From assembly GCA_034231615.1 (NCBI GenBank), contig CM067311.1, forward strand, positions 11,666,660 to 11,730,659: 64,000 nt of DNA, read 5' to 3'. Each line of letters begins with the position of its first letter. The first letter of the stretch is position 1. The position numbers and the translations under genes were made by a program. The DNA comes from Meghimatium bilineatum (Eukaryota; Mollusca; Gastropoda; Stylommatophora; Philomycidae). This document shows positions 21,096 through 32,195 of the stretch, one piece after another. The notes under the pieces were generated by a model. The model searched no databases. It was given only the letters and a program-made list of their open reading frames with translations, and had not been told where the DNA came from.

Positions 21096-21507
21096 CAGGG
21101 GTCGGGAACCCATGGCTCGCGAGCCATATGTGGCTCTATTGATGGCTGCATCTGGCTCGCAGACAAATGTTCGATTATAAAAATAAAATGTTTCTTTAGA
21201 CTCCTTTGACCTACATATTAATTGCAATCAATATTTCATTCTACCAATGAGATAAAGTCAACTGCAGCTCAGCATCAGAAGTCGCATTAATGGTAAGAAA
21301 TACTCATTATTGATTAGCAACAGAATAACAATGTTATTAAAAAGAATTAAGAGACATAATTATTATACTTTTAGTGTTGAAATTACACAAAATGTACACA
21401 TTTACTTGAATTTTTACTTTTAAATATAATATATGGATTTCGCAGAATTACTTTTCAAAATGTGTAGTGTCTATGGCTCTCTCAGACAAAAAGGTTCCCG
21501 ACACCTG
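21096..21507. mobile_element. hAT-type MITE with 8-bp target duplication
   Basis: Terminal inverted repeats are CAGGGGTCGGGAACC (left) and GGTTCCCGACACCTG (right). Adjacent subterminal words GGCTCGCGAGCC and AGCCATA/TATGGCT also appear. Flanks GTATAGGG (21088-21095) and GTATAGAG (21508-21515) are an 8-bp target duplication with one difference. The 412-bp interior has no transposase frame. The CAGGGGTCGG...AACC end is characteristic of animal hAT elements. Confidence 0.9.
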
Positions 21508-21654
21508 GTATAGAGGCAAGACCTGGTATGCATGTTAAATACCGGCTACTTTTAGTAACAGCCGCCTCATTATGTTACTCCCGTGCTGAGGTCCTTAGGT
21601 ATTAGTAGGTATTAGTTTATTGATTATCCTCCTCGCACACCGGACATATCCATA

Positions 21655-22060
21655 GGTGCTCTTGCGCATGCGGTTGCGTCGGTGGGTCTCACCAATGGTT
21701 CACTAGAGAAACCAACCATGCAACTGAAAACCTTAGTAGATGACATGCCTTTATATTGAGGTTATATTCTTATAGAAGCTTCATGGCACGTCATCTATAC
21801 AATCCCGTAGTCGTAACCTTCGATAACAGTTACCATGTTGTTCCGACAGGCCGACATTGTGTTTGAGCTAGTTACGGGCACAGCGTTGGTGGGCGGAGCA
21901 ACAAAGAAACCTATCGCAAGGTCCAGAGTTGTGCCCTGATGTCAATGTCTGTTTCGGCGGCATTAGACTCGAAACACCATCGCTAATGGCTGTTGGAACA
22001 GAGGGTGGAGCACTTATGAGAATGCCCCACGTACTGTGAGGCCAGTTTCTAATCAAGAAC
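21655..22060 (+). repeat. Repeat D plus I-like LINE C-terminal end, decayed
   Basis: The left part matches repeat D (GTGGGTCTCACCAATGG, ACCTTAGTAGATGACATGCC, TATAGAAGCTTCATGG). The right part matches the coding end at 61115-61306 in DNA (AACAAAGAAACCTATCGCAAG, AGAGTTGTGCCCTGATGTC, GAGCACTTATG, AATGCCCCACG, CCAGTTTCTAATCAAGAA). An insertion of about 100 bp (21787-21890) separates the halves, and the frame is broken. A 62-residue minus-strand frame across it is a shadow. Confidence 0.75.
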
Positions 22061-22099
22061 CATAGGTGCTCAGATCTCTGCTTCAGTAAATATCTCAGG

Positions 22100-24860
22100 G
22101 TAAAAGGCTGATGGTTCCGGTTCTATGCTGGTTCTCTGCTCTTTTTGAAATCTTTGTCAAGTGCTCTATACGGACTACTCCCATCTTCACTCACAATTCG
22201 TGCATTATCGATATTGAGTCATGCTCCTTCATCTCAAAATCCTCTGATCGTGCTGACTCACAAAGAGCTATGAGTATGTCCGTTCGGTCCATAGATTGAC
22301 CATCTGTTAATTGTGGCGAGGCTAGCTAATTGGCAGGCCAGTTTGTTTCCTTCCACGCCCGCGTGTCCAGGGACAAAGTTAAGGGTTAGTTTTTGTAGTG
22401 ATGCCTGCATTTTAGCTCTCTATAATGACTCCACCCGTCCCCTACGTACATAACCTGTTTTGACTTTCTGAATCATATTCATTGAGTATGCATGCACACA
22501 TGAGAATAGGCTTGCGATTCCAGCCAGATAAGTGCCTGAGTTACGGTAAATACTTCCATTGTGATATGCTTGTTGTTGCGGTAAAGGTTCCACTGGCTTC
22601 GTTCACTGTTCGTTTATGTGATCTGGCAGTAATGTCTATGCGCATCGGTGGTGACTATGACCGACCTGTTTGTGTAAATCACATCTGTGTTGTCGGCATG
22701 TTCACAGTTGAGTGCCTTGACCTCAGCCTCCACGTTCACAGGGCTGTGTTACCTGCACTCTCTATTGAATGTAATGACGGTCTTAACTGCCTCTTGAAAT
22801 ATCATAGGAATAGTCATCCATTCCTCACCAGGAGTAATGCCTTCTCGGGCGCAAATCTGGTTAACGATATCCATGACACGACCCATCCACGATTTACCTC
22901 TCTTGAGCCTGATTCCCTTCACACGAGCTCACTGTGTAGTGGGTTGTCTATGTCAGAACTCACCCTGAGGTATGGTACAGGCATGCCACATATCAATTCT
23001 GTGAGATATGCTCGGAAAATCAAGGAGAAATCTCATAGCCACACAGGGTGTGTCCGCATCGCTTCATTTTGAATTCTATCCAGGCTCTCAATATGTGTGT
23101 GAATGACGGTAATAGTGAAGTCTGCATGTTCAGTGACAGGGAGGACAAGAGCTTCATATAAGATTACAAGCTGCGATATTTAGTATCAGTGGTTGCTCAT
23201 CACTCTCAGAGCTGAAAGTCCTTTGCTGGCTTATGCAATGACATGATCAACTTGTTCCCGAAAGCATAGGATTCGATCAAAACGCACTCCAAGGTATTGT
23301 AAAGATGAGGTCCTGATTACATTGTACCCTTTCATCTCCACTATCAGTGTCGCAGAATTTACGATGTGATTGATAAAATTTGATCATGTCACCTCAGTCG
23401 TCTTTTGGTTGATCAATGCCCCAGAATCATTACATCAGGAGACGATATGATCTAGCGCCTACTACAGATCCGACAGTTTCTGTTCTATCTCTACCCTGTC
23501 TGTATATCAGGTTGTCATACTCAAAAGCCATTGTTCGATGGTGTAGACATTGAATAATACGGGTGAGAGAGATCCGTCTGGAAGACCTGGGCGTATTGTT
23601 ATGGGTTGAGATTCCAACAACTGCACCTGAGAGCCACCTTCCTCTCGAGCAACACCGCTAATATCCATCTGACGACGCAAGGGTCACCATCAAAGAGCAA
23701 GAGCATATTGATGAGCTACTCGAGCAGCACTATGTTATACGCGTCTTCCAAGTCAATCGCGACAGCAAAAGTTTCCAGACCTGCATGGAAGCCCTCGAAT
23801 ACATCGTAGGCGAAAATAGCAGCGTTGCTTCATGTTTCTTTCTGACGTCTGTAGCCTGGAGCGAACCCAAAAAAATGCAGATCTCTTCCAGGTCTCGAGC
23901 GAAATGATGTGCACCAATCTTTTCAATGAGTTTGCCCGTTGTGTTCTGCATCTTTATGACTCGGTATCCACTGATTTGGGTGGGGTTTATTTTGGGATTC
24001 TTAAGTGGCAATAGAGAGCTGCTCAGCCAGTCTTCCTTGGTAGTACAGTTATCAATGCTTTCGTTAAACTCATTAACCAGGTCATTTATGTCACTCTTCT
24101 TAAGCTTAGCGACGTCCTCATAACGTATACCGTCAGGGACTGGGGGCGGTGTTCAGCGATCATTTAGGAGTGGTCTGGACGGTCTCTGCAGTGATGTGTA
24201 TACTCTCGTCCCATTCATCCTCCGTAGATAGAGCAGAAAGAGTGGTGATAATCGTCCTCCTGACATCTAGGTTGTTTTAGTCCGCCTGTTGAACATAATG
24301 CTCAAGGAAGCGTTCCTCTTATGTTTGTCTGATTTCTTCCATTCCAGATCAGTGGATTGAAAATCAGGTATACCGAATCTTTGGACATTTCCATTCTTGA
24401 TCCACTGAAAACCCCAGCATGTCTTAGGAGATTTGTCTGAATTGATCTGCTTGTAGAATTCATTCCACCTTTCTTCTTTGGCTTGCTGAGCGCATGTCTT
24501 GAAGAGTTACTCTTGTACATTTGTACCCGGAACTCTAAATCTCATTAGTTTGCATTGCTTTGAGAACTATGCTACTAAAATGGAATAAATCCTACAATGT
24601 GTTATGACTTTCATAAGCAACATAGTGTTATCTACGGTCTACTTCAATGCCGTTACGTTTATTGGATGGTGTGCAGTCGGGGTTGCGTGCTTTCTGTCAC
24701 GTCTTGACGGAATGTCGTTCGTTTCTCCATGTTTCCTCCATGTCGTCATTCCACCATGGTGACTGGTTCAACTCATTGTGCCTTGAGCGCTTGACTTACT
24801 ACTTGCTGCTTGCTTTGGTCTTTTGTATATATAGAAGTCAATGGCGCATCTCGGTGAACT
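22100..24860 (-). pseudogene. Decayed I-like LINE (linker, RT, RNase H)
   Basis: The minus strand carries, from right to left, an ORF2 in the correct order. At 24737-24761 is PWWNDDM, the block between endonuclease and reverse transcriptase. At 23730-24011 are TQISGYRVIKMQNTTGKLIE (matching the YRPI-x...GK-x-xE motif) and, nearer 23740, FAVAIDLEDAY with the motif A aspartate. Near 23545-23580 is GSLSPVLFN-x-YT (motif B). Near 23500 the catalytic YADD box appears degraded (FEYDN). Near 23290 is YLGVRFDRILCFREQVDHV, and near 23060 LDRIQNEAMRTHPVW. From 22640 to 22300 is an RNase H domain with TSITMEV, then a frameshift, NFVPGHAGVEGNKLACQLA. Stops and frameshifts are frequent, so it is inactive. 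I did not recognise the endonuclease to the right of 24860. Confidence 0.85.
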
Positions 24861-24873
24861 AAATAATTGAAAT

Positions 24874-25185
24874 GTGTGACTACTTGGTGTTTTGTTGCCG
24901 AGATGAATATGTGACTACTTGGTGTTGTGTTGCCGAGATGAATATGTGACTACTTGGTGTTTTGTTGCCGAGATGAATATGTGACTACTTGGTGTTTTGT
25001 TGCCGAGATGAATATGTGACTACTTGGTGTTTTGTTGCCGAGATGAATATGTGACTACTTGGTGTTTTGTTGCCGAGATGAATATGTGACTACTTGGTGT
25101 TTGTTGCCGAGATGAATATGTGACTACTTGGTGTTTTGTTGCCGAGATGAATATGTGACTACTTGGTGTTTTGTTGCCGAGATGA
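24874..25185 (+). repeat. 35-bp minisatellite, about 9 copies
   Basis: The unit is TGTGACTACTTGGTGTTTTG followed by TTGCCGAGATGAATA. Copies are near identical; one lacks a T in the T run and one has GTTGTG, so homogenisation is recent. It begins immediately after the LINE pseudogene. Confidence 0.96.
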
Positions 25186-25860
25186 CACCCTAACATAACA
25201 CCCTTATAGATGATACTATTGGTTTGATGAGAAGACATTGCACTGGGTTGGACGTTTAACAAGTATGAATGTTTTCTGTGGGTCCTGAGAGCTGTTTATG
25301 TCGTGAATACGTTGATGGGCGTAGGTAGGTTATGGTTACACCATAGTACTCCTGCGAATCCCGATATGCATAGAAAATAGTCAAAATTTTCTACATGCTG
25401 GAGATGTTCTTGAGATAAAATATTCCTACAATCGACAACACTTACGATGGTGTCACTACGTCAACTGTGGAAAATATTTTTGAGTACTCGGATCATATTT
25501 GGATGCTTTGCGTTGCAGCCTGGCGGGGAGGGGTTGTAGCAACGATCTTATTTCTACCTTTCTTTTAGTTTTCCTAGGTGTTTGAAGTTGCCGCGAAGCG
25601 CTTACAAATGCATGTGCAAAGTAAGACAAGTTATTTTTAAAAATCCCTGGCGTTTGCCATTAAACGGACCTGGCGACGAGCAACTTTGTTTTCTATGTTA
25701 GTTTTTTTTAAAGCATTACTTAATGGAAGTTGTCTCAGAAAACTTCAGTCTGATTTTTATGTGCTCATGTGTCTATGCATATAGTAACTTAAACTCACCG
25801 AGGCAGACATAAAAGGTGCTTTGTAGGCAATTTTTCACACTTCTACTCTAAAGTGATGAT
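25186..25860. other. No recognised feature
   Basis: Nothing recognised beyond a short G-rich patch at 25523-25536. Confidence 0.35.
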
Positions 25861-25872
25861 GTTGAACGCATT

Positions 25873-26033
25873 CTTCTTCTTCATCATCGTTCATTCTCAA
25901 ACTCCCGCTGGATCTCCCTTGTAGCGTGACCATGGTCCTACTAGATTTCCAGCAGGATGTAGTCCAGAGAATGGAAATGCGTTGTGCCGCCGTTTTATTT
26001 ATGCCACTGGCCCGACACATCCGTCTTCGGCGG
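25873..26033 (-). repeat. SINE-B, full length with probable target duplication
   Basis: GTTGAACGCATT (25861-25872) and GTTGAACTTATT (26034-26045) flank the element with two differences. It is 161 bp, with CTTCTTCTTCATC tail, CTCCCGCTGGATCTCC, GACCATGGTCCTACTAG, AGCAGGATGTAGTCCAGAG and CCGTCTTCGGCGG. Confidence 0.9.
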
Positions 26034-26045
26034 GTTGAACTTATT

Positions 26046-27090
26046 GAAACCGTGCAGTCGTGTGGGCTGCGTGAATTTGAGATCTTTGAGGTATCTTTTA
26101 GATCTTAAGCGTAAACACCCCCCCCCTTTCCCTTTTATACAAATACGCACTTAGGAAACAAGAAATCCTGTGCTCGTAATTCATGTGGTAAGACACAAAC
26201 ATGTGATAAAGTCTAGAAATAAAGATGAGCATGCAGAAATGAATAGCCTATGATATTATTTATTCGCTGTTAAAAGATGCTCTATTCGACAAAATAACGC
26301 GAACTGTCAAGTGTAAGAAATGTCAAACAGAAGGCGAACACATACAGCGCAGATCATTTATAATAAGCTTTCATCCCCTACTTCAAGACAAAGGAATAGT
26401 TTCTTGCTCGGCATGTTTCACTCTCGTTTTCCTCGGTATACGGGTAATTTACGACGTTCACGATTGGCTACCACTGACAGGAAGTGTGTCATTTATCTGC
26501 TGGAAACCTCTTTACTGTTGCACAAGATCGCGTAATGCTTTCGGGTTGGAGTTTTGTTGTCTGCATGAAGTGCTGGAATGACAGAAAAATGTACTCAGAT
26601 ATAAGAAACAGCGAATGAAGCTGTGTATTCACTTTTAAATGAAGTGCTGACAGAAAGAGATGGTTTCATGGTGAGATAATTTGAGCTGACAATTTCTGAG
26701 GGAAAAGAAACGAATTTACTTTGTGGGGATTTGATATTTTTCTGTTGGCTAGATTATTTAAGTGTTGGATTTGTGTCATGTCATTCAACACGTTTAGCTA
26801 GCAGTGATTAAAACTCAACGAAATGTATATCCCAAATCAAAGTCATACAAAGTTGGATGTGTTAGGATGAACGGTGCAGATATCGCTGCCATTCTGGCAT
26901 ATCATTTAGCAACACAATTAGGCATATCATAATAAGAAGTGCCAGAAGTGGTATAAATTAAATATTTGTGAGCAAGTTGTCGTGAAAAGCCAATACAACA
27001 AAAATTTAACATAGAAAGTTGTGGTTGTATTGATCTCGCCTTTGGGAAACATTATAATAATTTGTACTTACTTCGCGAAACTGAAATTCA
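26046..27090. other. No recognised feature
   Basis: AT-rich DNA with a C run at 26117-26125. Small frames (26320-26535) have no motif. Confidence 0.35.
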
Positions 27091-27271
27091 ACAGGTAAAT
27101 CCAGGAATAGGGTATTGAAGTTTTGCTAATCACTAAAGACACATAATAACACACACAAATCCACGTTTCGACCAAAGACCTTTCTCAGGACAAAAATTAA
27201 AACAATATTAGAACATACAACAGAAAACGGACATTAAGCAATATGAACATCATTTCCCTATTCCTGGATTT
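27091..27271 (-). repeat. Penelope-like fragment with short inverted repeat, subfamily 2
   Basis: AAATCCAGGAATAGGG (27097-27112) and its complement CCCTATTCCTGGATTT (27256-27271) enclose the element. The sense strand has CCTGAGAAAGGTCTTTGG, GGTCGAAACGTGGATTTG and GTGTGTTATTATG, as in 9921-10060. The hammerhead-like boxes CTGA-GA and GAAAC are partly kept. No coding capacity. Confidence 0.65.
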
Positions 27272-28169
27272 GCGTGTTGGAAATAATCAAAGTACATTTC
27301 AGAAAATGTTTTTACTGGTACGTACAAGGGAAGAGAATTGTTGAAAGGGCATATAACCCTTTTAGAGAACAATGGAAATGGAAGACTTAGATTGTGTAGC
27401 ATGGGAAGATGTGAAGAATGCGATACAAAATATATTTTCATGGAGAACATCTGTAACTCTGCGTCTTGTTGTGAACATGACGGTTAATAGTACAAATAAT
27501 AGTATTCAATGAAATAGAAACCTATTTTCTGGAGGTCGCAGTGGCTGAATGATCAAAACAGCAACCTCCATATTTTTATGGCGATAAAGCTATGATATAA
27601 CCAAATTGGATTCATGTCTGTGGTTGAAAGAAGCGTAGCTCATCACAACAGATACATTTTATAACCAATAACCTAGAATGAAAATAAGAGAGAATTACAA
27701 ACAAAAAAAACCATTGTAGCAAAGATAAAATATGTTTTCAAAGATATTTATATATTCAGTTTTATATATCAGACTTATATATCTTTGCGTGATTGATGAG
27801 CACTGGCGGCTCAAAAATGATTGACATCATATCATTGTGTCCACAGAGCACATGTACGCTTGACTTCATTATGACATATACCAAACGGGACAGACGACGA
27901 CAGGAATATTCGCCGTAGACGTAAATCTTCCAGCAGCGGGGGAGGTCCTGATTAAGTAACAATAGGATTGAAAGAGTTACTGACAGGGATAAATGAAACG
28001 TAAAAAATCTATGTATGAAGTAACAATGAGAGAGTTTTATGCGGTAATGAGTAATGAGGTCAATGCTGTGGTGGGTTTTCTATTATTATTATTTACGGTG
28101 GTGTAGTCTTAAGTCATCTCCCGCCAACCAGCAGGTTCCAGTTTCGCGTTCACTCGTTTTTCGTTGTTG
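27272..28169. other. No recognised feature
   Basis: Nothing recognised. Confidence 0.35.
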
Positions 28170-28185
28170 AAACGAAAATCGCTCC

Positions 28186-28464
28186 TCTGTTGCCGGGGCC
28201 CGAAAGGGGAGCAAAGAATAGCAACACTGTTTACCTTCCACGCATGTCGCAAAAGGCGACTAAGGAGGTTATGGGATGGAGTTGGCTGTCCCATTCATAT
28301 AGGGTCAGTGACCAAAGCCATGCTGAAGTCGGATGTGTCCGGACGAAAGTCGCAGATATCGCAGCAGTGCTGTAAACTATGACACAACGCATTCCGTTCT
28401 CCGGACTACATTCTGCTAATCTGCAGGAGTTTGAGAACGAACGCAGAAGAAGAAGAAGGAGAAG
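28186..28464 (+). repeat. SINE-A with 16-bp target duplication
   Basis: AAACGAAAATCGCTCC (28170-28185) and AAACGAAAATTGCTCC (28465-28480) flank the element with one difference. Sense strand is plus: TTGCCGGGGCCCGAAAGG, ATGTCGCAAAAGGCGACTAA, CCATGCTGAAGTCGGATG, GCATTCCGTTCTCCGGACTA, AGGAGTTTGAGAACGAACGC, then (AGA)n. The first ~11 bp seen in the 38852 copy are missing. One of two plus-oriented SINE-A copies. Confidence 0.92.
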
Positions 28465-28480
28465 AAACGAAAATTGCTCC

Positions 28481-29734
28481 CGCGATTCACCCAGTCACAA
28501 GGAAGTACAGTACCAGGAGCCATGCTCTGGAAGAATGAGAAACGGCGCAATTGCTATTCCAAACACATGAAATGGAACAAGAAATTTATTATATATAGAT
28601 GCTAATTTGTGACGTAATCGCTACTGGACGTTGTGATGTCTGATTTTTAAAAAACGTTATGGATTTTAACATAAATGCGCAATGTTTCATTCGATGTGCT
28701 CATTAAAACGATAGTGAGCCTGTTAAACCATAGTAAACGTCGAGTGAAACAGAGTAAACGTCCAAGAAACAATAATAATTGATATCTTCTAGTAAACCTA
28801 TCCGTTACTGACATTTGATTACATTCGTTTGGCCTTTGTGTATCGGTCAGATATAACTAGTTTACCCAACTATATCAATGGTCAGCTTTGCCGGACCACA
28901 GGAGAACTATTAAGATCTCTCATGATCGGGTAGTTATTTACCTAAATAATCGACGTACACAATTTTAATGACATTTGCGAAACTGTCCAGATTTCTTTAC
29001 TGGTGGATACAAGCATAGAGTTACGGAGTTATCCATTTATCTATATATATAAATATATAGCTCTTTATTTTCTTATATTGTATACATTCCTCCATTTCGT
29101 AACACAGACCAATAAAAATTATCAAACGTATAGAAAACATAAGGAAGATGGAGATGACGCTAGCAGAATTGCGAATTGTTGTCTATGTGTCCGACAAAAC
29201 GTGACCAATGATACGACTAGTTGACTTTTAACACTCTGACCGAGGCACACAGATAAATATCGGGTTTTCCTTAGTCTCAATTAACGGTGACAATGTATTT
29301 CAATATAAAATGGAAATGGAGAAAGTAGAAGAGTATGGAAGAATCTAAAGAAGAAGAGGAGGATGAAGCATAGGTGAAATAACCCGTAGAAAGAGAGTAG
29401 AGTGGGGTAGCGAGGGATACAGATCAACCATGAAACCGACGTACCCAACCGCAACAGGCCCACCCCGGATGAAGCTGCACCGGTCCCAGTCCCAAGGCGT
29501 AACAACCCACCAACACACCAATCGCAACGCGGCATGTCACCGTAACCCAAACCCTGGGTGGGGGCCCAGGCCGAGCCACCACAATAGAGAACAACAGTAT
29601 CAAGGAGATGAGCAGGAAGAAATAAGGATAAGGGAAAGGCAGAGGGAAAGACTGTAGGAGCAACAGTGAGGCAGAGCAGTGGGGACAATAGGGGGGGGTA
29701 AGAGATTATTGAAAGTATAACTGGTCTTTGATGC
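28481..29734. other. Mostly unrecognised; GC-richer block at 29400-29600
   Basis: A GC-rich purine/cytosine block (ACCCAACCGCAACAGGCCCA, GTGGGGGCCCAGGCC) stands out in AT-rich surroundings. Frames of 60-135 residues cross it on both strands, none with a domain. A G run lies at 29690-29698. Confidence 0.35.
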
Positions 29735-29751
29735 CATGGGGCTTAAGAGTG

Positions 29752-29836
29752 CCAAGATCGAAACGTCGTCTGTCTCTGTATCTCGTTGTTAAGTTGTTTT
29801 ATGTTTTACTTTGGTAACAAACCTACCTATTTTTGT
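29752..29836 (+). repeat. Penelope-like terminal fragment, subfamily 1
   Basis: GATCGAAACGTCGTCTGTCTC followed by TGTATCTCGTTGTTAAGTTG, TTTTATGTTTTACTTTGG and CACCTACCTATTTTTGTAT-like text matches the ends at 30702-30772 and 60346-60430. It breaks off at TGTAT and continues with CCTAAC repeats. Confidence 0.75.
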
Positions 29837-29865
29837 ATAACCTAACCCTAACCCTAAACCTACAC
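29837..29865 (-). repeat. Short interstitial telomere-like repeat
   Basis: AACCTAACCCTAACCCTAAACC reads as three or four (TTAGGG)-type units on the minus strand, directly abutting a Penelope-like end. A weaker CTAACCCTAACCCATAACCC patch is at 43285-43305. Confidence 0.7.
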
Positions 29866-30608
29866 TATGAACTAGCAATTCACTACCCATTGCTTTGCGT
29901 TTTCTATTGGATCAAAGATCAAATACAACGCCACCTGTTACCAACACTATTTTCCTAACATGAACAACTCAACTTATCTACTTAATCTTCTTCTACTCAA
30001 ACTGTATTTACGGAAACAAATTCACGTTAAAGTTTTGAGATCAACAGCGACCGCCTAGGGGGTCGTGTTGATGGCAGCAAGTCTCAAACAAAATGATGAA
30101 TTGTGTGAAACGTCAAGCCATGTCTATTCCCCTGTGGCAACCGAGTGAAAACTTGATATAGATGGAGTATTGATGACAGCTATTTTTCATCAATATTCTT
30201 GTTGGACTAATGAAATATGAATGCGATAAAATTTAAAGTAACGGATTAAATGCAAAACAGAATGATAGATCAGTCATCTAGAGTTAGAATCACTTAAAAA
30301 GAAAGAGTGCAGTGTTAAGGGTATGCATATTTCATGTGGACAAGTAAAGCCTTGAAATGTGAATCGATATAAGAGCTTTATATAAGAAATGGAAACTGTC
30401 AAGTGAAAATGTTAACACATGAATTTTTAGAGATGGACCCGGGCAATGAAAAACGATATATAGAAATACGAAAGAAAATAACATGAATATCTTTTTATTC
30501 TTACAAGAAGAAGTTAGTCGGATAGTGAGGAAGTTCTTTCAACCGCTGACGTTTATCCAATTTGGTTATATGGGAATATCTATTAATTAAAGCGAAAGAC
30601 AGAAGTAG
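29866..30608. other. No recognised feature
   Basis: AT-rich, nothing recognised. Confidence 0.35.
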
Positions 30609-30622
30609 TATGGTAAAGTATA

Positions 30623-30841
30623 AAATGTCAAGAAATACAAAAATAGGTAGGTGTGTTACCAAAATAAAACATAAAACAACTTAACAACGAGATGTCTCTG
30701 TATCTCGTTGTTAAGTTGTTTTATGTTTTATTTTGGTAACACACCTACCTATTTTTGTATTTCTTGACATTTTACCCTGTGTTACTCCAGCCACCTACTT
30801 CCTGTTTAGGGTTGTTACCCTACACTGGTTGATTTATCCCT
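30623..30841 (+). mobile_element. Penelope-like fold-back element with 14-bp target duplication
   Basis: TATGGTAAAGTATA (30609-30622 and 30842-30855) flanks the element. Inside, 30623-30693 and 30702-30772 are perfect inverted copies (71 bp, no mismatch) separated by GTCTCTGT. The right arm continues into ACCCTGTGTTACTCCAGCC...TTGATTTATCCCT, the same 3' end as the 893-bp element at 59618-60510. An RNA from it would form a very stable hairpin. It has no coding capacity. Formation by snap-back during reverse transcription is inference. Confidence 0.9.
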
Positions 30842-30964
30842 TATGGTAAAGTATAGTATTTTCACCAACTGAAATTAGGGTTTAATTTGGTTTTACTAAA
30901 TAATGAGGTTTTCGTTCGGCGACATGTTAATCAGAATGTTTGTTAATATGTTTGCCCATTGCTT

Positions 30965-31065
30965 CTTATTTGTTGTAATGGTAAAGGTAAAGGTAGGTCC
31001 CATGGCATCTGCCGTCGGGGATGAAGATAACTCTTCATGTACTAAGCCGCAGCAACTATTAGGTG
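30965..31065 (+). repeat. Dispersed repeat F, 5' part
   Basis: GGTAAAGGTAAAGGTAGGTCC, GCCGTCGGGGATGAAGATAA and CTCTTCATGTACTAAGCC match 59286-59340 in the same orientation. The (GGTAAA)n start and lack of coding suggest a SINE-like element. It runs into the minisatellite that follows. Confidence 0.6.
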
Positions 31066-31730
31066 GTATGATTAAAATATCTTTATGCCCATTGCTTGTT
31101 GTTATGTATGTGATTGAAGTCCCTTTATGCCCATTCCTTGTTGTTTGCTATGCATGGAATTGAAGCCCATTTAAGAACATTGTCTTTTTGTTATGTATGC
31201 GATTAAACCTCTTTACGCCCACTGCCTGTTATTTGTTATGTATGATATTGAAACCTTTTAAAAATAATGCTTGTTGCTTATTATGCATGAGGTTTAAACC
31301 CCTTTAAGCCCATTGCTTGCTGTTTCTTATGTATGTGATTGAAGTCCCTTTATGCCCATTCCTTGTTGTTTGCTATGCATGGAATTGAAGCCCATTTAAG
31401 AACATTGTCTTTTTGTTATGTATGCGATTAAACCTCTTTACGCCCACTGCTTGTTATTTGTTATGTATGATATTGAAACCTTTTAAAAATATTTCTCTTT
31501 GCTTATTATGCATGAGGATTAAACCCCTTTAAGCCCATTGCTTGCTGTTTCTTATGTATGGGATTGAAGCCCCTTTAAGCCCATAGCTTGCTTTGTGTTA
31601 TGTATTGGATTAAATCCTCTTTAAGCCCATTGCTTGTTGTTCGTTATCTATGTGATTAAAGCTTCTTTAAGCTCATATTAATTTTTGTGTGAAGTATGGG
31701 ATTAAAGCCACTTTAAGTCATGGTGAGAGA
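31066..31730 (+). repeat. Minisatellite, ~45-50-bp unit, about 14 copies
   Basis: The unit is roughly GCCCATTGCTTGTTGTTTGT TATGTATGGGATTGAAGCCC CTTTAA. Units vary in length. A block of five units is duplicated: GTATGTGATTGAAGTCCC starts at 31106 and again at 31331, with the following ~160 bp almost the same, giving a 225-bp higher-order repeat. Confidence 0.92.
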
Positions 31731-32195
31731 GACCCTTTCAAACTAGGACCGAAGTCCTATATAAGTATTTCACAGCGAACTGGCGTTTTTTTTCAAATGA
31801 GATCTTATGGTCTGGAATAGTAATATTCGTTATTGTACGTGTAATTGGTGCGTGATTTGTGATATCTGTCGATGTGACAGTCCATCCTGTCTTGTGTCTC
31901 TGTTTTGTTGTGGTAATTATGTCTCAGTGTTAAATCATAAAATGGACTGGTATTATTTCCTAAAGAGGACCAATGATATATGAAAAGGTCTTCTATTTGT
32001 CCTGTATAAAAGTACAGTTGAAATTTTAAAAATAACTATTGTTTCTAATGTATATTTATGAACGAGAGGAGAAATTTAAAAAAAAACAAAAACAACAACA
32101 CTTACAAACACAACTGTGTATACGGGCACTGTAAGACCTTGTAAAACATCCTTATATAAACTTTGTAATTTGGTAAATTATCGTGAATAAAGTTT
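31731..32195. other. No recognised feature
   Basis: Nothing recognised. Confidence 0.35.

Noticed and set aside
24302..24520. 72-residue frame within the decayed LINE, considered as a separate gene
   Set aside because: It lies between the PWWND block and the RT motifs on the same strand; it is part of the LINE pseudogene.
29281..29688. 135-residue minus frame in the GC-rich block
   Set aside because: Overlapping frames on both strands, low-complexity composition, no domain.
29837..29865. Chromosome end
   Set aside because: Only three or four telomere-type units with unrelated DNA on both sides; interstitial.
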